A stretch of DNA of 64,000 bases from JAJAZB01 sp965249815 (GTDB taxonomy: Bacteria; Bacteroidota; Bacteroidia; Cytophagales; Spirosomataceae). The notes under the pieces are model-generated. The model worked only from the letters and a program-made list of their open reading frames with translations, did no database searches and was not told the DNA's origin. The DNA is taken from NCBI GenBank assembly GCA_965249815.1, contig CBDFMV010000003.1:1178001-1242000 (forward strand), written 5' to 3'. This document shows positions 25,679 through 34,330 of this stretch, piece by piece. The first letter of the stretch is position 1; every line of letters begins with the position of its first letter. A program made the position numbers and the translations under genes.

Positions 25679-26005
25679 TCAACCGTACACCGTCACGCCG
25701 TCCTGGCGGATGAAGCGGAACACCGACCGGTTGGAGGTCTGGAAGTGGGCCGCCGACGTGGGCATCACCGACACCATCAGCCCGTGCTTTTGCAGCAATC
25801 CGTGAATGGCCGGGCCGTAGGCCTGCAATTCGGCTTTCACCGACACGGTTTCGTCGCGCAGAATGAGCAGGAAATCCATGTCGGACTCGTCGTGAAAATC
25901 GCCGCGCGCGTAGCTGCCGTACAAAATAATCCGCTCGAGCCGGTCGCCGTAGTGGTTTTTCAAAATGGCAACGACGTCCTGGATGACCGCTTCTTTGTCC
26001 ACCAT
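25679..26005 (-). CDS. MNT-type nucleotidyltransferase, first copy
   Basis: 108 residues, paralogue of the next gene. Same GSYARGDFHDESDMDF catalytic signature and the same N-terminus pattern (VDKEAVIQDVV…HYGDRL). The DNA over the catalytic core is nearly identical between the copies, while the C-terminal halves have diverged strongly. It is the first gene of a three-gene MNT-MNT-HEPN unit. The C-terminal half (VMPTSAAHFQTSNRSVF) may recognise a different HEPN partner. Confidence 0.88.
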   Translation of the reverse strand: MVDKEAVIQDVVAILKNHYGDRLERIILYGSYARGDFHDESDMDFLLILRDETVSVKAELQAYGPAIHGLLQKHGLMVSVMPTSAAHFQTSNRSVFRFIRQDGVTVYG

Positions 26006-26050
26006 AACCTTGCAAAACTAAGCAAACTTCGGCGTTCGGCGGCGGCTGGC

Positions 26051-26058
26051 TATCTTTG
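26051..26058 (+). promoter_or_regulatory. Bacteroidota -7-like box
   Basis: TATCTTTG matches the TAnnTTTG consensus of the Bacteroidota sigma-70 -7 element. No clear TTG -33 element is seen, so it is tentative. It would serve the acyltransferase-like gene 119 bases downstream. Confidence 0.35.
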
Positions 26059-26099
26059 CGGGTTGAAAATGCATTTTGAAATGAAAAACAAGGGATGAC

Positions 26100-26158
26100 G
26101 AATAAGAAATGAGAAGGGGAGAGAGCAGACAGAGTCCTCCTGTTTCATTTCTTATTCC
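26100..26158. repeat. Inverted repeat upstream of the GNAT-like gene
   Basis: Arms GAATAAGAAATGA and TCATTTCTTATTC separated by about 30 purine-rich bases. It would lie in the 5' leader if the TATCTTTG box is used. Related in style, not sequence, to the other intergenic repeats. Confidence 0.55.
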
Positions 26159-26176
26159 TCCTTCCAAATTTCCTGA

Positions 26177-27352
26177 ATGACGCTTCTCGAAGTCGGCAGC
26201 GACCCCGCCCTACGCCGCGAATTTCTGCACCTGCCCCTCCGGCTCTACCGCCACGAATCGGCCTGGATTCGCCCCCTCGACAAAGACATCGAGGAGGTAT
26301 TCGACCCAGCCAAAAATCCGTCGTTTGCCAGCGGCGAGGCCATTCGCTGGATTTTGCGGGAGGCTTCGGGGAAAGTCGTCGGGCGCGTGGCGGCGTTCGT
26401 GGACTACGAAAAAGCGGCGCAGGAAGACCAGCCTACGGGCGGCATGGGCTTCTTCGAATGCGAAAACGATCCGGCTGCTGCATTTCTGCTTTTCGACGCC
26501 TGCCGCGCCTGGTTGAAATCAAGGGGCATGGAAGCGATGGACGGCCCGGTCAACTTCGGCGAGCGCGACACGTGGTGGGGCTGCCTGGTGGACGGCTTTG
26601 CCCATGAACCCACGTACAAGATGCCCTGGACGCTGCCGTACTACCCGGCGCTGTTCGAGGCATACGGCTTTCAGGACTATTTCCGGCAATTCACCTACGT
26701 CACGCCCATCCGTGCTGCCGTCGTGACGCCCGGCGTGGAAGAGCGCGCCCGGCGGATTTACCAAAACCCGGCTTACCAGTTCCGGCACGTCGAAAAAGCA
26801 ACCTGGCAAACGTACGCCGACGACCTTCGGACGATTTACAATAAAGCCTGGGTGCGCCATAGCGGCGTGAAGCCCATGACCGAAGAAAAAGCCCGCGAAC
26901 TCGTGAAATCGGCCCTGCCCATCCTCGACGAGCAACTCGTGTGGTTTGCTTACGCGGGCGACGAGCCGGTGGCGTTTTTCATCGTGTTGCCCGAAATCAA
27001 CCAGATTGTCCGGCACCTCGACGGAGAGTTCAACCTGTGGGCGAAGCTGAAGTTTCTGCTGCTGAAAGCCCGGGGCGTGATGGACAAAACCTTCGGCGTG
27101 AGCTTCGGCGTGGTGCCCGAACACCAGGGCAAAGGCGTGGAGGCGGCCATCGCGCTGCGCTTCCGGCAGGCCGGGCGCGACAACCCGGATTTCCCCTACC
27201 AAACCCTCGAAATGAACTGGGTCGGTGATTTTAACCCGATTATGCTCCGGTTTGTGAAGCAAATCGGCGGCGAACTGGCCAAAACCTACGTCACCTACCG
27301 CTACCTGTTCGACCGGGAAAAGCCCTTCAAACGCTGCCCGGTGATTCGGTGA
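26177..27352 (+). CDS. GNAT-like acyltransferase-fold protein
   Basis: 391 residues, two GNAT-like halves. The N-terminal half contains 'WILREASGKVVGRVAAFVDYEK' and 'DGPVNFGERDTWWGCLVDGF'. The C-terminal half contains 'PVAFFIVLPEIN' and 'FGVVPEHQGKGVEAAIALRF', an acetyl-CoA-binding-type motif (Q-x-x-G-x-G/A). Homologues are widespread in Bacteroidota and Acidobacteria as 'GNAT family' or hypothetical proteins with no assigned substrate. Cytoplasmic. Followed by an inverted repeat and the PfkB kinase. Confidence 0.65.
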   Translation: MTLLEVGSDPALRREFLHLPLRLYRHESAWIRPLDKDIEEVFDPAKNPSFASGEAIRWILREASGKVVGRVAAFVDYEKAAQEDQPTGGMGFFECENDPAAAFLLFDACRAWLKSRGMEAMDGPVNFGERDTWWGCLVDGFAHEPTYKMPWTLPYYPALFEAYGFQDYFRQFTYVTPIRAAVVTPGVEERARRIYQNPAYQFRHVEKATWQTYADDLRTIYNKAWVRHSGVKPMTEEKARELVKSALPILDEQLVWFAYAGDEPVAFFIVLPEINQIVRHLDGEFNLWAKLKFLLLKARGVMDKTFGVSFGVVPEHQGKGVEAAIALRFRQAGRDNPDFPYQTLEMNWVGDFNPIMLRFVKQIGGELAKTYVTYRYLFDREKPFKRCPVIR

Positions 27353-27357
27353 TTTTT

Positions 27358-27432
27358 TTGTAGGGGCGGTGCTTGCCTCCGCCCTGAAGTTATTGCCAAC
27401 TACGCGGGCGGAGGCAAGCACCGCCCCTACAA
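27358..27432. repeat. Inverted repeat with perfect 27-base arms
   Basis: Arms beginning TTGTAGGGGCGGTGCTTGCC and its exact complement, separated by 21 bases. Preceded by a T-run on the plus strand side. It shares the TTGTAGGGGC end and a GAGGCAAGC core with the repeat at 53610-53663, so these two are members of one family. Confidence 0.85.
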
Positions 27433-27447
27433 TTCAAAATTTAACAA

Positions 27448-28362
27448 ATGTCTCTCCTCGCCATCGGCACCGTTGCCTTCGACGCCATTGAAACGCCCCT
27501 CGGCAAAACCGACAAAATCATCGGCGGAGCCGCCACGTACATCACGCTGGCCGCTTCGTATTTTACCAAAACCGCCAACCTCGTGGCCGTCGTGGGCGAT
27601 GATTTCCCGCCGGAATACATCCAACTCCTCAACGACCACGGCGTCGACACCGAAGGTTTGCAGGTGAAGGCGGGCGAAAAATCGTTTTTCTGGGCCGGGC
27701 GCTACGACCAGGATTTGAATTCGCGGGAAACCCTCGTGACCGACCTCAACGTGCTGGCCACGTTCGACCCGATTATCCCCGAAGCCTACCAGGACTGCGA
27801 GTTTCTGATGCTCGGCAACCTGATGCCGCAGGTCCAGAAAACCGTCATCGAGCGCCTGCGCCACCGCCCCAAACTCATCGCGATGGACACGATGAATTTC
27901 TGGATGGACGTGGCGATGGACAGCCTCCGCGAGGTGATGACGATGGTGGACGTGCTGAGCATCAACGACGAGGAAGCCCGGCAGCTTTCGGGCGAGTACT
28001 CGCTGCGCAAGGCCGCCCGGAAGATTCTGGCGATGGGGCCGAAAACGCTCTGCATCAAAAAAGGCGAACACGGCGCGCTGCTGTTTCAGGGAGAAGACGT
28101 GTTTTTCGCGCCCGCGCTGCCGCTGGAGGAAGTGTTCGACCCGACCGGCGCGGGCGATACTTTCGCGGGTGGCTTCATCGGCTACCTCGCCAGCACCGGC
28201 GACGTTAGTTTTGAAAACATGAAACGTGCGTTGATTTACGGTTCGGCGATGGCGTCGTTCTGCGTGGAAAAATTCGGCACCGAACGTCTGCTCCACCTCA
28301 CGCCGGACGAAATCAAGGCCCGTGTGCAGGAATTCGTGCGGCTGGCCCATTTTTCGGTGTGA
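27448..28362 (+). CDS. PfkB-family carbohydrate/nucleoside kinase
   Basis: 304 residues. Ribokinase fold: GGAATYITLAASYF near 28-41, the INDEEARQLSGE acceptor-side motif, and the anion-hole/catalytic motif DPTGAGDTFAGGF near 231 with the catalytic Asp. It phosphorylates a sugar or nucleoside; 'MDTMNFWMD' and 'WAGRYDQDLNSRETLVTDLN' are features of a Bacteroidota subgroup with unassigned substrate. Lies divergently beside the sugar-acid-type operon, so a link to carbohydrate catabolism is possible. Confidence 0.88.
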   Translation: MSLLAIGTVAFDAIETPLGKTDKIIGGAATYITLAASYFTKTANLVAVVGDDFPPEYIQLLNDHGVDTEGLQVKAGEKSFFWAGRYDQDLNSRETLVTDLNVLATFDPIIPEAYQDCEFLMLGNLMPQVQKTVIERLRHRPKLIAMDTMNFWMDVAMDSLREVMTMVDVLSINDEEARQLSGEYSLRKAARKILAMGPKTLCIKKGEHGALLFQGEDVFFAPALPLEEVFDPTGAGDTFAGGFIGYLASTGDVSFENMKRALIYGSAMASFCVEKFGTERLLHLTPDEIKARVQEFVRLAHFSV

Positions 28363-28399
28363 GCAGCGAGCAGGGAGTTAAAGTATAATGCCCCCAACC

Positions 28400-28457
28400 C
28401 AGCCTTGTCCAGCCATAGCGAGGGAATTAATTCCCTCGCTATGGCTGGACAAGGCTG
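28400..28457. repeat. Perfect 58-bp palindrome
   Basis: Two 29-base halves (CAGCCTTGTCCAGCCATAGC… and its exact complement) with no loop, between convergent kinase and MFS genes. It may end both transcripts. A loop-free palindrome this long is prone to deletion on replication, which suggests either recent arrival or protection. Confidence 0.85.
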
Positions 28458-28504
28458 ATTTTCAACATTGAATTCGCACTTAAAATGCATCGATCCACGA
28501 CCCC

Positions 28505-29809
28505 TCACGTTAGTTCGCTCAACTCCACGGGCCGGGGCTTGCTGGTCAGCAGGTGGATGATGCCCCAGGCAATCAGGTACGTGCAGCCGCAAACCGTAAA
28601 CAGCACGTTATAGCCCCCAACCAGGTTGCCGACGGCCTTGTAGCGGTCGAGCAAACTGCCCACCAGCATCGGAAACAGGATGCCGCCCACGGCCCCGGCC
28701 ATGCCCGCAATGCCCGCCGCCGAGCTGACCGCCGCTTTCGGAAACAAATCCGACGCCAGCGTGAACACGTTGGTGGCCCAGGCCTGGTGGACGGCCACGG
28801 CCAGACTAATCAGCCCGACGGCGACCCAGACATTGGTGGCAAACTGGATGGACAGGATGGACAATTCCAGCACCGCGAACGCCAGCAGCACCGTTTTCCG
28901 GGCTTTCAGCGTGGGCCAGCCGCGTTTGATGAGCCACGACGACAGGTAGCCGCCGCCGATGCTGCCCGCCGTGGTGGCCGCGTAGATGAGCATCAATTCG
29001 AGACTGGGTTTGCGCAGGTCGAGCTTGAAGGTGGAGGCGAAATACGAAGGCAGCCAGAACAGGAAAAACCAGTAAATCGGGTCGATCAGCCCCTTGCCCG
29101 TGACGAGCGCCCAGGTTTGCGGTACGGTGAAGAGTTTGAACCAGCGTACGTTGGCCTTGGTCGCCAGTTCGGCCTCCTGCCCGGCGGCGATGTAGGCGCG
29201 CTCTTCGGCGCTTAGCCGCCGCTGCTTCGCCGGGATTTCGTAGAATCGCCACCAGAACAGCAGCCAGACGAACCCCAGCGCACCCGTCACCAGAAACACG
29301 CCCTGCCAGTCGTACCGATTCAGGATAGGCGGCACCACGAACAGGGCCGCGACCACGCCCAGGCTGGTGCCCGCGTTGAACAGGCCCGTGGCCAGCGCCC
29401 GCTCTTTTTTAGGAAACCACTCGGCCACGGTTTTAACCGCCGCCGGGTAATTGCCCGCTTCGCCCAGCCCCAGCCCCACCCGCGCCGCCCCGAAGCCGAA
29501 GGCGCTCCGGGCCAGGGCGTGCAGCATCCCGGCCACGCTCCAACCCGCCACGGCGACAGCGTAGCCGCGTTTGGTGCCGACTTTATCGACAAACCACCCG
29601 AACCCCAGCAACCCGACAGCGTACGCAGCCGTGAAGGCCATCACGATGCGGGCAAAATCGGTTTCAGTCCACCTGAATTCGATTTCCAGAAGGGGTTTCA
29701 GCAGCCCGATGATTTGCCGGTCGAGGTAGTTGATGGTGGTGGCCGTAAACAGCAGCACGACGATGATCCAGCGGTAGTTTTTACGCATTGAGGGGTCAGA
29801 GGTTTTCAA
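28505..29809 (-). CDS. MFS transporter, sugar-acid (ExuT/GudP) type
   Basis: 434 residues, 12 TM helices. Anion:cation symporter features: 'TTINYLDRQIIGLLKPLLE' in helix 1, 'GFGWFVDKVGTKRGYAVAV' (motif A) after helix 2, 'GLGEAGNYPAAVKTVAEWFPKKERALATGLFNAG' in helices 4-5. This pattern is that of hexuronate/glucarate/galactonate transporters. Met8 (MRKNYRW) is an alternative start. It is last in a minus-strand run with the PQQ dehydrogenase and an enolase-superfamily enzyme, consistent with uptake and breakdown of a sugar acid. Confidence 0.85.
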   Translation of the reverse strand: MKTSDPSMRKNYRWIIVVLLFTATTINYLDRQIIGLLKPLLEIEFRWTETDFARIVMAFTAAYAVGLLGFGWFVDKVGTKRGYAVAVAGWSVAGMLHALARSAFGFGAARVGLGLGEAGNYPAAVKTVAEWFPKKERALATGLFNAGTSLGVVAALFVVPPILNRYDWQGVFLVTGALGFVWLLFWWRFYEIPAKQRRLSAEERAYIAAGQEAELATKANVRWFKLFTVPQTWALVTGKGLIDPIYWFFLFWLPSYFASTFKLDLRKPSLELMLIYAATTAGSIGGGYLSSWLIKRGWPTLKARKTVLLAFAVLELSILSIQFATNVWVAVGLISLAVAVHQAWATNVFTLASDLFPKAAVSSAAGIAGMAGAVGGILFPMLVGSLLDRYKAVGNLVGGYNVLFTVCGCTYLIAWGIIHLLTSKPRPVELSELT

Positions 29810-29821
29810 AATTTAATGCGT

Positions 29822-29852
29822 CGTCGGGGCAACCCTTGCGGTTACCCCGACG
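29822..29852. terminator. Hairpin between PQQ dehydrogenase and MFS genes
   Basis: Arms CGTCGGGGCAAC and GTTACCCCGACG with one mismatch and a 7-base loop, in the 53-base gap. There is no long T-run. It may attenuate transport-gene expression relative to the enzymes, or be an intergenic repeat. Confidence 0.5.
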
Positions 29853-29862
29853 ATGTTTGCAA

Positions 29863-32118
29863 TCAATCGGCCTTCACGGGCAACGCAAACGCCACGTACG
29901 ATCCGCCCGATTTCAACCCGTAACGGGTGCCGCCGCAAGCCAGGGCCACGTATTGCCGCCCGGCCACCGAGTAGGTGATGGGCGTGGCAAAGCCCCCGGC
30001 GGGCAACTTGGATTCCCACACGATTTTACCCGTTTTTTTGTCAAACGCCCGAAGTTTCTCGTCGTACGTGGCGGCGATGAACACCAGCCCGCCCGCCGTC
30101 ACGAGTGGCCCGCCGTGGTTCTCGGTGCCGGTCTGGATGGACCCGGTTTGGGTCAGGCCGGGGGCCAGTTCAGGGTATTCGCCCAGCGGTACCCGCCACC
30201 GGTACTCACCCGTGTTGAGGTCGATGGCGTTGAGCGTGCCCCAGGGTGGTTTCGTGGCTGGGTAGTTTTCCTGATCACGAAACTGCGTAGTGCCGTTGTT
30301 CAGAAAAGGCGGCTGGTATGGAAAGTCCGCGTCGTTGGCTGCTTTCACCGCGACGCCAGAATTATGGACGGCGTCCGGCGCGGGTTTGGCTTCCAGGTTG
30401 AGTAAGAAATTAACGAGGGCCTCGCGGTCTTTCTCGGGAAGGTGCCCAAACGACGGCATCCGGCCCCGGCCCGTCGCCAGCACGGCGTGGATTTGCTCCT
30501 TGCTCAGTCGTTTGCCGACGTTCGTCAGGTCAGGATACGCCTCGTTGGTACTGCTTTCGGCTTTACCATTGCCGCCCAGACCGTGGCACACCGAACAGTT
30601 GGAATTAAACAGCGCCGCCCCCCGCGTCAGCGCGACGCCCTTGCCGCCCGTCCGGCTGTCGCGCATTTTCAGCCACCAGAGCATGTTGTTGCCGTTCACG
30701 TAAAAAACGCCGTCCGGGTCGGCGGCGGTGCCGCCCCACTCGGCTCCACCGCCGAAACCGAGGTACAGCGAACCTTGTTCGCTGGGTGGCGCGTACTTGC
30801 CGCCGCGCTGGCTGTTGCGAAAACGGTCGAGTACGTACGCCCGCGCTTGGGGCGTACGGGCCGTGATCGTGGCCTCGGTGACGGCCTGAAGGGCAAACGG
30901 CGCGGGCTTCGTCGGCACCGGCTGCGTGGACCAGGGCTGTTCGCCGGGCAGCGCGGGCGCGGTGGGCACGGGCACTTCGTGGACCGGAAACAGCGGTTTG
31001 CCGGTGTCGCGGTCGAAGACGAACACGAGGCCGTCTTTAGTCGCCTGCGCCACGGCTTCCACCCGACGGCCCCCGTGCGTGACCGTCAGAAGGGTCGGCG
31101 GACAGGGCAAATCGCGGTCCCAGAGGTCGTGGTGGATGGTCTGGAAATGCCACCGGCGCTTGCCGGTTTGGGCGTCGAGGGCCAGCACGCAGTTGGCAAA
31201 CAGGTTTTGGCCCGGCCGGGCACCGCCGTAAAAATCGACCGACGGCGAACCGGTCCCGGCGTACACCACGCCCCGCTTCTCGTCCACGACCAGCCCGGCC
31301 CAGCAGTTGGCCCCGCCCAGTTTTTTGTAGGAGTCCTTCGCCCACGTTTCGTAGCCGTACTCGCCCGGCAGCGGGATGGTGTGAAACGCCCAGGCCAGCT
31401 TGCCCGTGCGGACGCTGAACGCCCGGATGTAACCCGGCAGCGCGTCGCCGCCTTCCGACACGCTCGAACCCAGAATCAGCAAATCGCGGTACACGACGCC
31501 GGGCGTGGTAGCCCGGATGGCGTAATCCGCCACGTCGTAGCCGAGGGTTTCGCGGTCGCCCAGGCCTTCGTGCAGGTCCACTTCCCCGTTTTTGCCAAAA
31601 TCCGGGACCGGCTTGCCGGTGCGCGCGTCGATGGCGTACAGCGAGGAGCCTGCCGTGTACAGCACCCGCTGGTCGGGGCCGTCTTCCCAGTAGTTCACCC
31701 CGCGCAGCGGGTGAAACCTGGGTTGCTTGCCGGAAAAGGGGTCGAATTTCCAGCGTTGCCGCCCGGTGGCGGCGTCCACGGCGAAAAGTTTCAGGCGGGG
31801 CGTGGTGCCGTACAGCACACCGTGGACGACAATCGGCTGGCACTGAATGCCCATGCCCGATTCGCCCGGGCCGTTTTCGCCCGTGTCGAACGTCCAGGCC
31901 GGTTGCAGGTTGTTGACGTTCCGGAGGGAAATCTGGCTCAACGGCGAGTACCGGTTTCCCGCCGGGTTGCCCCCGTAGGCGGGCCAGTCTGCGTCGGCGG
32001 GAAGAGTCGGGTTGGGAAAACGCTCGCCGCCGAGCAACAACACCGTTCCCGCCAGCAAAAGGCCACGAACCAGGGTCATCGGGTGGTTTTTGGTAAAAAT
32101 TGAACGCGTGGGCATCAC
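29863..32118 (-). CDS. PQQ-dependent dehydrogenase with cytochrome c domain
   Basis: 751 residues. The N-terminal signal anchor (MTLVRGLLLAGTVLLLGG) begins at Met14 (32079), an alternative start. The eight-blade quinoprotein propeller shows W-motifs such as DWPAYGGNPAGNRYSPL, 'NVNNLQPAWTFDTG', 'WETWAKDSYKKLGG' and 'GKIVWESKLPAGGFATPITY'. A haem c site CSVCH sits inside the insertion near residue 508. Such enzymes oxidise alcohols or sugars in the periplasm and pass electrons to the respiratory chain. Its start overlaps the stop of the enolase-superfamily gene by 4 bases. Confidence 0.9.
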   Translation of the reverse strand: MMPTRSIFTKNHPMTLVRGLLLAGTVLLLGGERFPNPTLPADADWPAYGGNPAGNRYSPLSQISLRNVNNLQPAWTFDTGENGPGESGMGIQCQPIVVHGVLYGTTPRLKLFAVDAATGRQRWKFDPFSGKQPRFHPLRGVNYWEDGPDQRVLYTAGSSLYAIDARTGKPVPDFGKNGEVDLHEGLGDRETLGYDVADYAIRATTPGVVYRDLLILGSSVSEGGDALPGYIRAFSVRTGKLAWAFHTIPLPGEYGYETWAKDSYKKLGGANCWAGLVVDEKRGVVYAGTGSPSVDFYGGARPGQNLFANCVLALDAQTGKRRWHFQTIHHDLWDRDLPCPPTLLTVTHGGRRVEAVAQATKDGLVFVFDRDTGKPLFPVHEVPVPTAPALPGEQPWSTQPVPTKPAPFALQAVTEATITARTPQARAYVLDRFRNSQRGGKYAPPSEQGSLYLGFGGGAEWGGTAADPDGVFYVNGNNMLWWLKMRDSRTGGKGVALTRGAALFNSNCSVCHGLGGNGKAESSTNEAYPDLTNVGKRLSKEQIHAVLATGRGRMPSFGHLPEKDREALVNFLLNLEAKPAPDAVHNSGVAVKAANDADFPYQPPFLNNGTTQFRDQENYPATKPPWGTLNAIDLNTGEYRWRVPLGEYPELAPGLTQTGSIQTGTENHGGPLVTAGGLVFIAATYDEKLRAFDKKTGKIVWESKLPAGGFATPITYSVAGRQYVALACGGTRYGLKSGGSYVAFALPVKAD

Positions 32119-33359
32119 CAGTTGTGGATGGATCCGTCGGGGCTTCGGAGGATGGGGTGGGGGTAAGGCGTGTTCGCCGTGATTTCCGAAACGAACGTCG
32201 CCTTTTTCGGGTCGAATTTCACGCCCAGTCCCGGCTCCGGGTTGAGGTACAGTTTGCCGTTTTTGAAATTAATGAAGTCTTCGTTGAAATAGGGGGGGCG
32301 TTCGGGTTCGCCCCCGGCCAGTTCCATCAGGCAGCGGGTGGGGCTGCTCGACCCCAGCACGTGAACCAGCGCCGCCGTGGACAGTGGCCCCGTGAAATGC
32401 GGCACCAGGCCGACGTAGTGCGTTTCGCACATCGAGGCCAGTTTTTTGAGTTCCGAAATGCCCCCGCAGTTGGGCAGCGTCACGCGGGTGTAGTCGATGA
32501 GGTGCTGCTCGATGAGCGCGTTGGTGTCCCAGCGGTCGCCGAACTGCTCGCCCACGGCGATGGGCACGGTCGTCATGGTGCGCAGGGTTTTGTACACGTC
32601 GGGGTTTTCCGAGCGCACGATGTCCTCCACGAAATACGGCTCCAGGTTCTCCAACGCTTTGCAGACTTTCAGGCCGTCGGTCGTGTCGAACCGGGTGTGG
32701 AGGTCGATGGCCCAGCGCCCACCCCCGCCCACGGCGGCGTCGATGCGCTTGCTGAACTCGATGGTTTTTTGGGTGTTTTCAAAAAAATCGTACGGCACCT
32801 CGCCGTTGCCGCCCGTCGGCCCGATGCGGTACGCCCGCAGCCCGGCCTCGATGCAGTCGCGGGCGCGTTCCTCCTCAGTTTTCGCTTTCGACGCCCGGAA
32901 GCCGGTGGCGTAGCATTCGACGTAGTCGCGGGTGGCCCCGCCGAGCAATTCGTACACGGGTACGCCCAGGGCTTTTCCTTTCAAATCCCAGAGTGCCAGG
33001 TCGATTGCCCCGACGGCGTGCAGTTTTTCGCGGCCCGGCGGGTAAAACATGCCCCGGTACAGGTACTGCCAGAGGTGCTCGGCGCGAAACGGATTTTCGC
33101 CAATCAGCATTCGGGCGCACTGCTCGATCATGTCTCTCGAGCCGCCTTCGCCGATGCCGGTGATGCCGCCATCGGTTTCAATTTCGACGATGCCCCGCGC
33201 CTGATTGAAGAGCGGCTTCGTGTAGTTGGGCGCGGCGTAGTAGCGGATTCTGGTGATTTTCAGTTTGGGCACGGCGGCCCGGTTCAGGGGCCGGGACCAG
33301 TCGGTCAGCGCGGCGGTCGGGCCGAGGGCCGCCGACTGGAGGAAGCGTCTGCGTTGCAT
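32115..33359 (-). CDS. Mandelate racemase/muconate lactonizing-family enzyme, Tat-exported
   Basis: 414 residues. N-terminus MQRRRFLQSAALGPTAAL is a twin-arginine signal. The enolase-superfamily barrel has metal ligands Asp in WAIDLHTRFD, Glu in YFVEDIV and Glu in AVGEQFGDRW, and a His in LVPHFTGPLST. Closest pattern is D-galactonate/mannonate-type dehydratase, but export and the uncertain second-strand base make dehydratase or racemase equally possible. First gene of the unit with PQQ dehydrogenase and MFS transporter. Confidence 0.85.
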   Translation of the reverse strand: MQRRRFLQSAALGPTAALTDWSRPLNRAAVPKLKITRIRYYAAPNYTKPLFNQARGIVEIETDGGITGIGEGGSRDMIEQCARMLIGENPFRAEHLWQYLYRGMFYPPGREKLHAVGAIDLALWDLKGKALGVPVYELLGGATRDYVECYATGFRASKAKTEEERARDCIEAGLRAYRIGPTGGNGEVPYDFFENTQKTIEFSKRIDAAVGGGGRWAIDLHTRFDTTDGLKVCKALENLEPYFVEDIVRSENPDVYKTLRTMTTVPIAVGEQFGDRWDTNALIEQHLIDYTRVTLPNCGGISELKKLASMCETHYVGLVPHFTGPLSTAALVHVLGSSSPTRCLMELAGGEPERPPYFNEDFINFKNGKLYLNPEPGLGVKFDPKKATFVSEITANTPYPHPILRSPDGSIHNW

Positions 33360-33386
33360 GGGGTTCAGGGTTTAGAGGTTTTTTGC

Positions 33387-33517
33387 GTCAGGTGTTTCTC
33401 ACCGATGTTCACAGATTTCCTGCACAGATTTTCACGGAACTATCTTCTGTGCGAATCGGCACGGTTCACCGCTACGGGGCTTTTCAAACCTGTGAACATC
33501 GGTGATAAACACCTGAC
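33387..33517. repeat. Long-arm inverted repeat with 75-base loop
   Basis: 28-base arms (GTCAGGTGTTTCTCACCGAT… and complement) with one mismatch, around a spacer that itself contains a weak stem (TGCACAGATTTTC / GAACTATCTTCTGTGC). It lies between the RDD stop and the enolase-superfamily start, downstream of RDD. Function unknown. Confidence 0.8.
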
Positions 33518-33548
33518 ACTTAAATTTTTACTTGACCAAGTCTTGTTT

Positions 33549-34286
33549 TTACGCCCGTTGCGCCAGACTCAACTGCGCGTGGTCGCGGAGCAACGTGTGC
33601 AGAAACGCCGCGTCGTCCTGGCTGGTGGTGATGCTGGTCAGTTCGCGGGCTTTTTGCGCGGCTACCTCGAGCAGTACATTATTTTCAGTGCGCATCGCCT
33701 TGTCGAGCGCCCGGCGGAGCAACGTCGCGTCGCGGTCGGTCAGCAGGGCCGCCTGGGGGTACGTGACGCGGTAATCGGGGTCGGCGGCGGGCACGGCCAC
33801 CACGCGCTCGAGGCTGACGGGCGGGCGGAGTTTCACCACCGTCGTGCGGGCGGCCCAATCGCCGAGCCGCTGGCCCTTGCCCGTCACGGCAATCGTCACG
33901 ATGGCCACCACGCCCGAAAACAGGGTAATGTCCACCAGCCGGAACAGCCACCGCAGCAGGTACGCGCCCAGCGTGGGTTGCCGTCCGTCGAGCATCAGTA
34001 CGCGGATGCCGAGGGCTTTTTTGCCGATGCTCTGGCCATTGAGAAGGGTTTCAAAAAGCAAATCGTAAAACACCACCGGCGCAAACAGCACGGCCAGAAA
34101 CAGCACGGTACTCCCGGTGTTGCTGAAGTGGCGGGTCGAGAAAATTCCGGCCACTGCCGAAACGACAATCATCCACCCAAAAATAACTAAGACGTCGAGC
34201 AGGTAGGCCCCGATGCGATCGCCGATGCTGGCGGGTTGGTATTCGAGGGCGACGTTCTGGGTGGTTTCGACGAACAGGCCTTCCAT
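33549..34286 (-). CDS. RDD-family membrane protein
   Basis: 245 residues. Four TM helices; RDD landmarks 'ASIGDRIGAYLLDVLVIFG' (R..D..D) near 19-37, 'NGQSIGKKALGIRVLMLDG' and 'GKGQRLGDWAARTTVVKL' near 134. A soluble helical C-terminal tail of about 80 residues follows. RDD proteins are often found beside SpoIIM, DUF4129, MoxR and DUF58 genes; here RDD lies divergently to that set, separated by an inverted repeat. Function unknown; may act as a transport or regulatory partner. Confidence 0.88.
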   Translation of the reverse strand: MEGLFVETTQNVALEYQPASIGDRIGAYLLDVLVIFGWMIVVSAVAGIFSTRHFSNTGSTVLFLAVLFAPVVFYDLLFETLLNGQSIGKKALGIRVLMLDGRQPTLGAYLLRWLFRLVDITLFSGVVAIVTIAVTGKGQRLGDWAARTTVVKLRPPVSLERVVAVPAADPDYRVTYPQAALLTDRDATLLRRALDKAMRTENNVLLEVAAQKARELTSITTSQDDAAFLHTLLRDHAQLSLAQRA

Positions 34287-34330
34287 GCTTGGTTTTTCAG
34301 GAATGAAGCGGCTAATTTAGGAATCCGTTT

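Noticed and set aside
25659..26015. Reading the minus-strand frame through as one 232-residue protein
   Set aside because: The downstream MNT aligns from its own ATG at 25658, and the paralogue occupies the upstream DNA in another frame.
30442..34190. Large plus-strand ORFs over the PQQ dehydrogenase and MR/RDD genes
   Set aside because: His/Val/Gln-rich, domain-free, antisense to well-formed genes.
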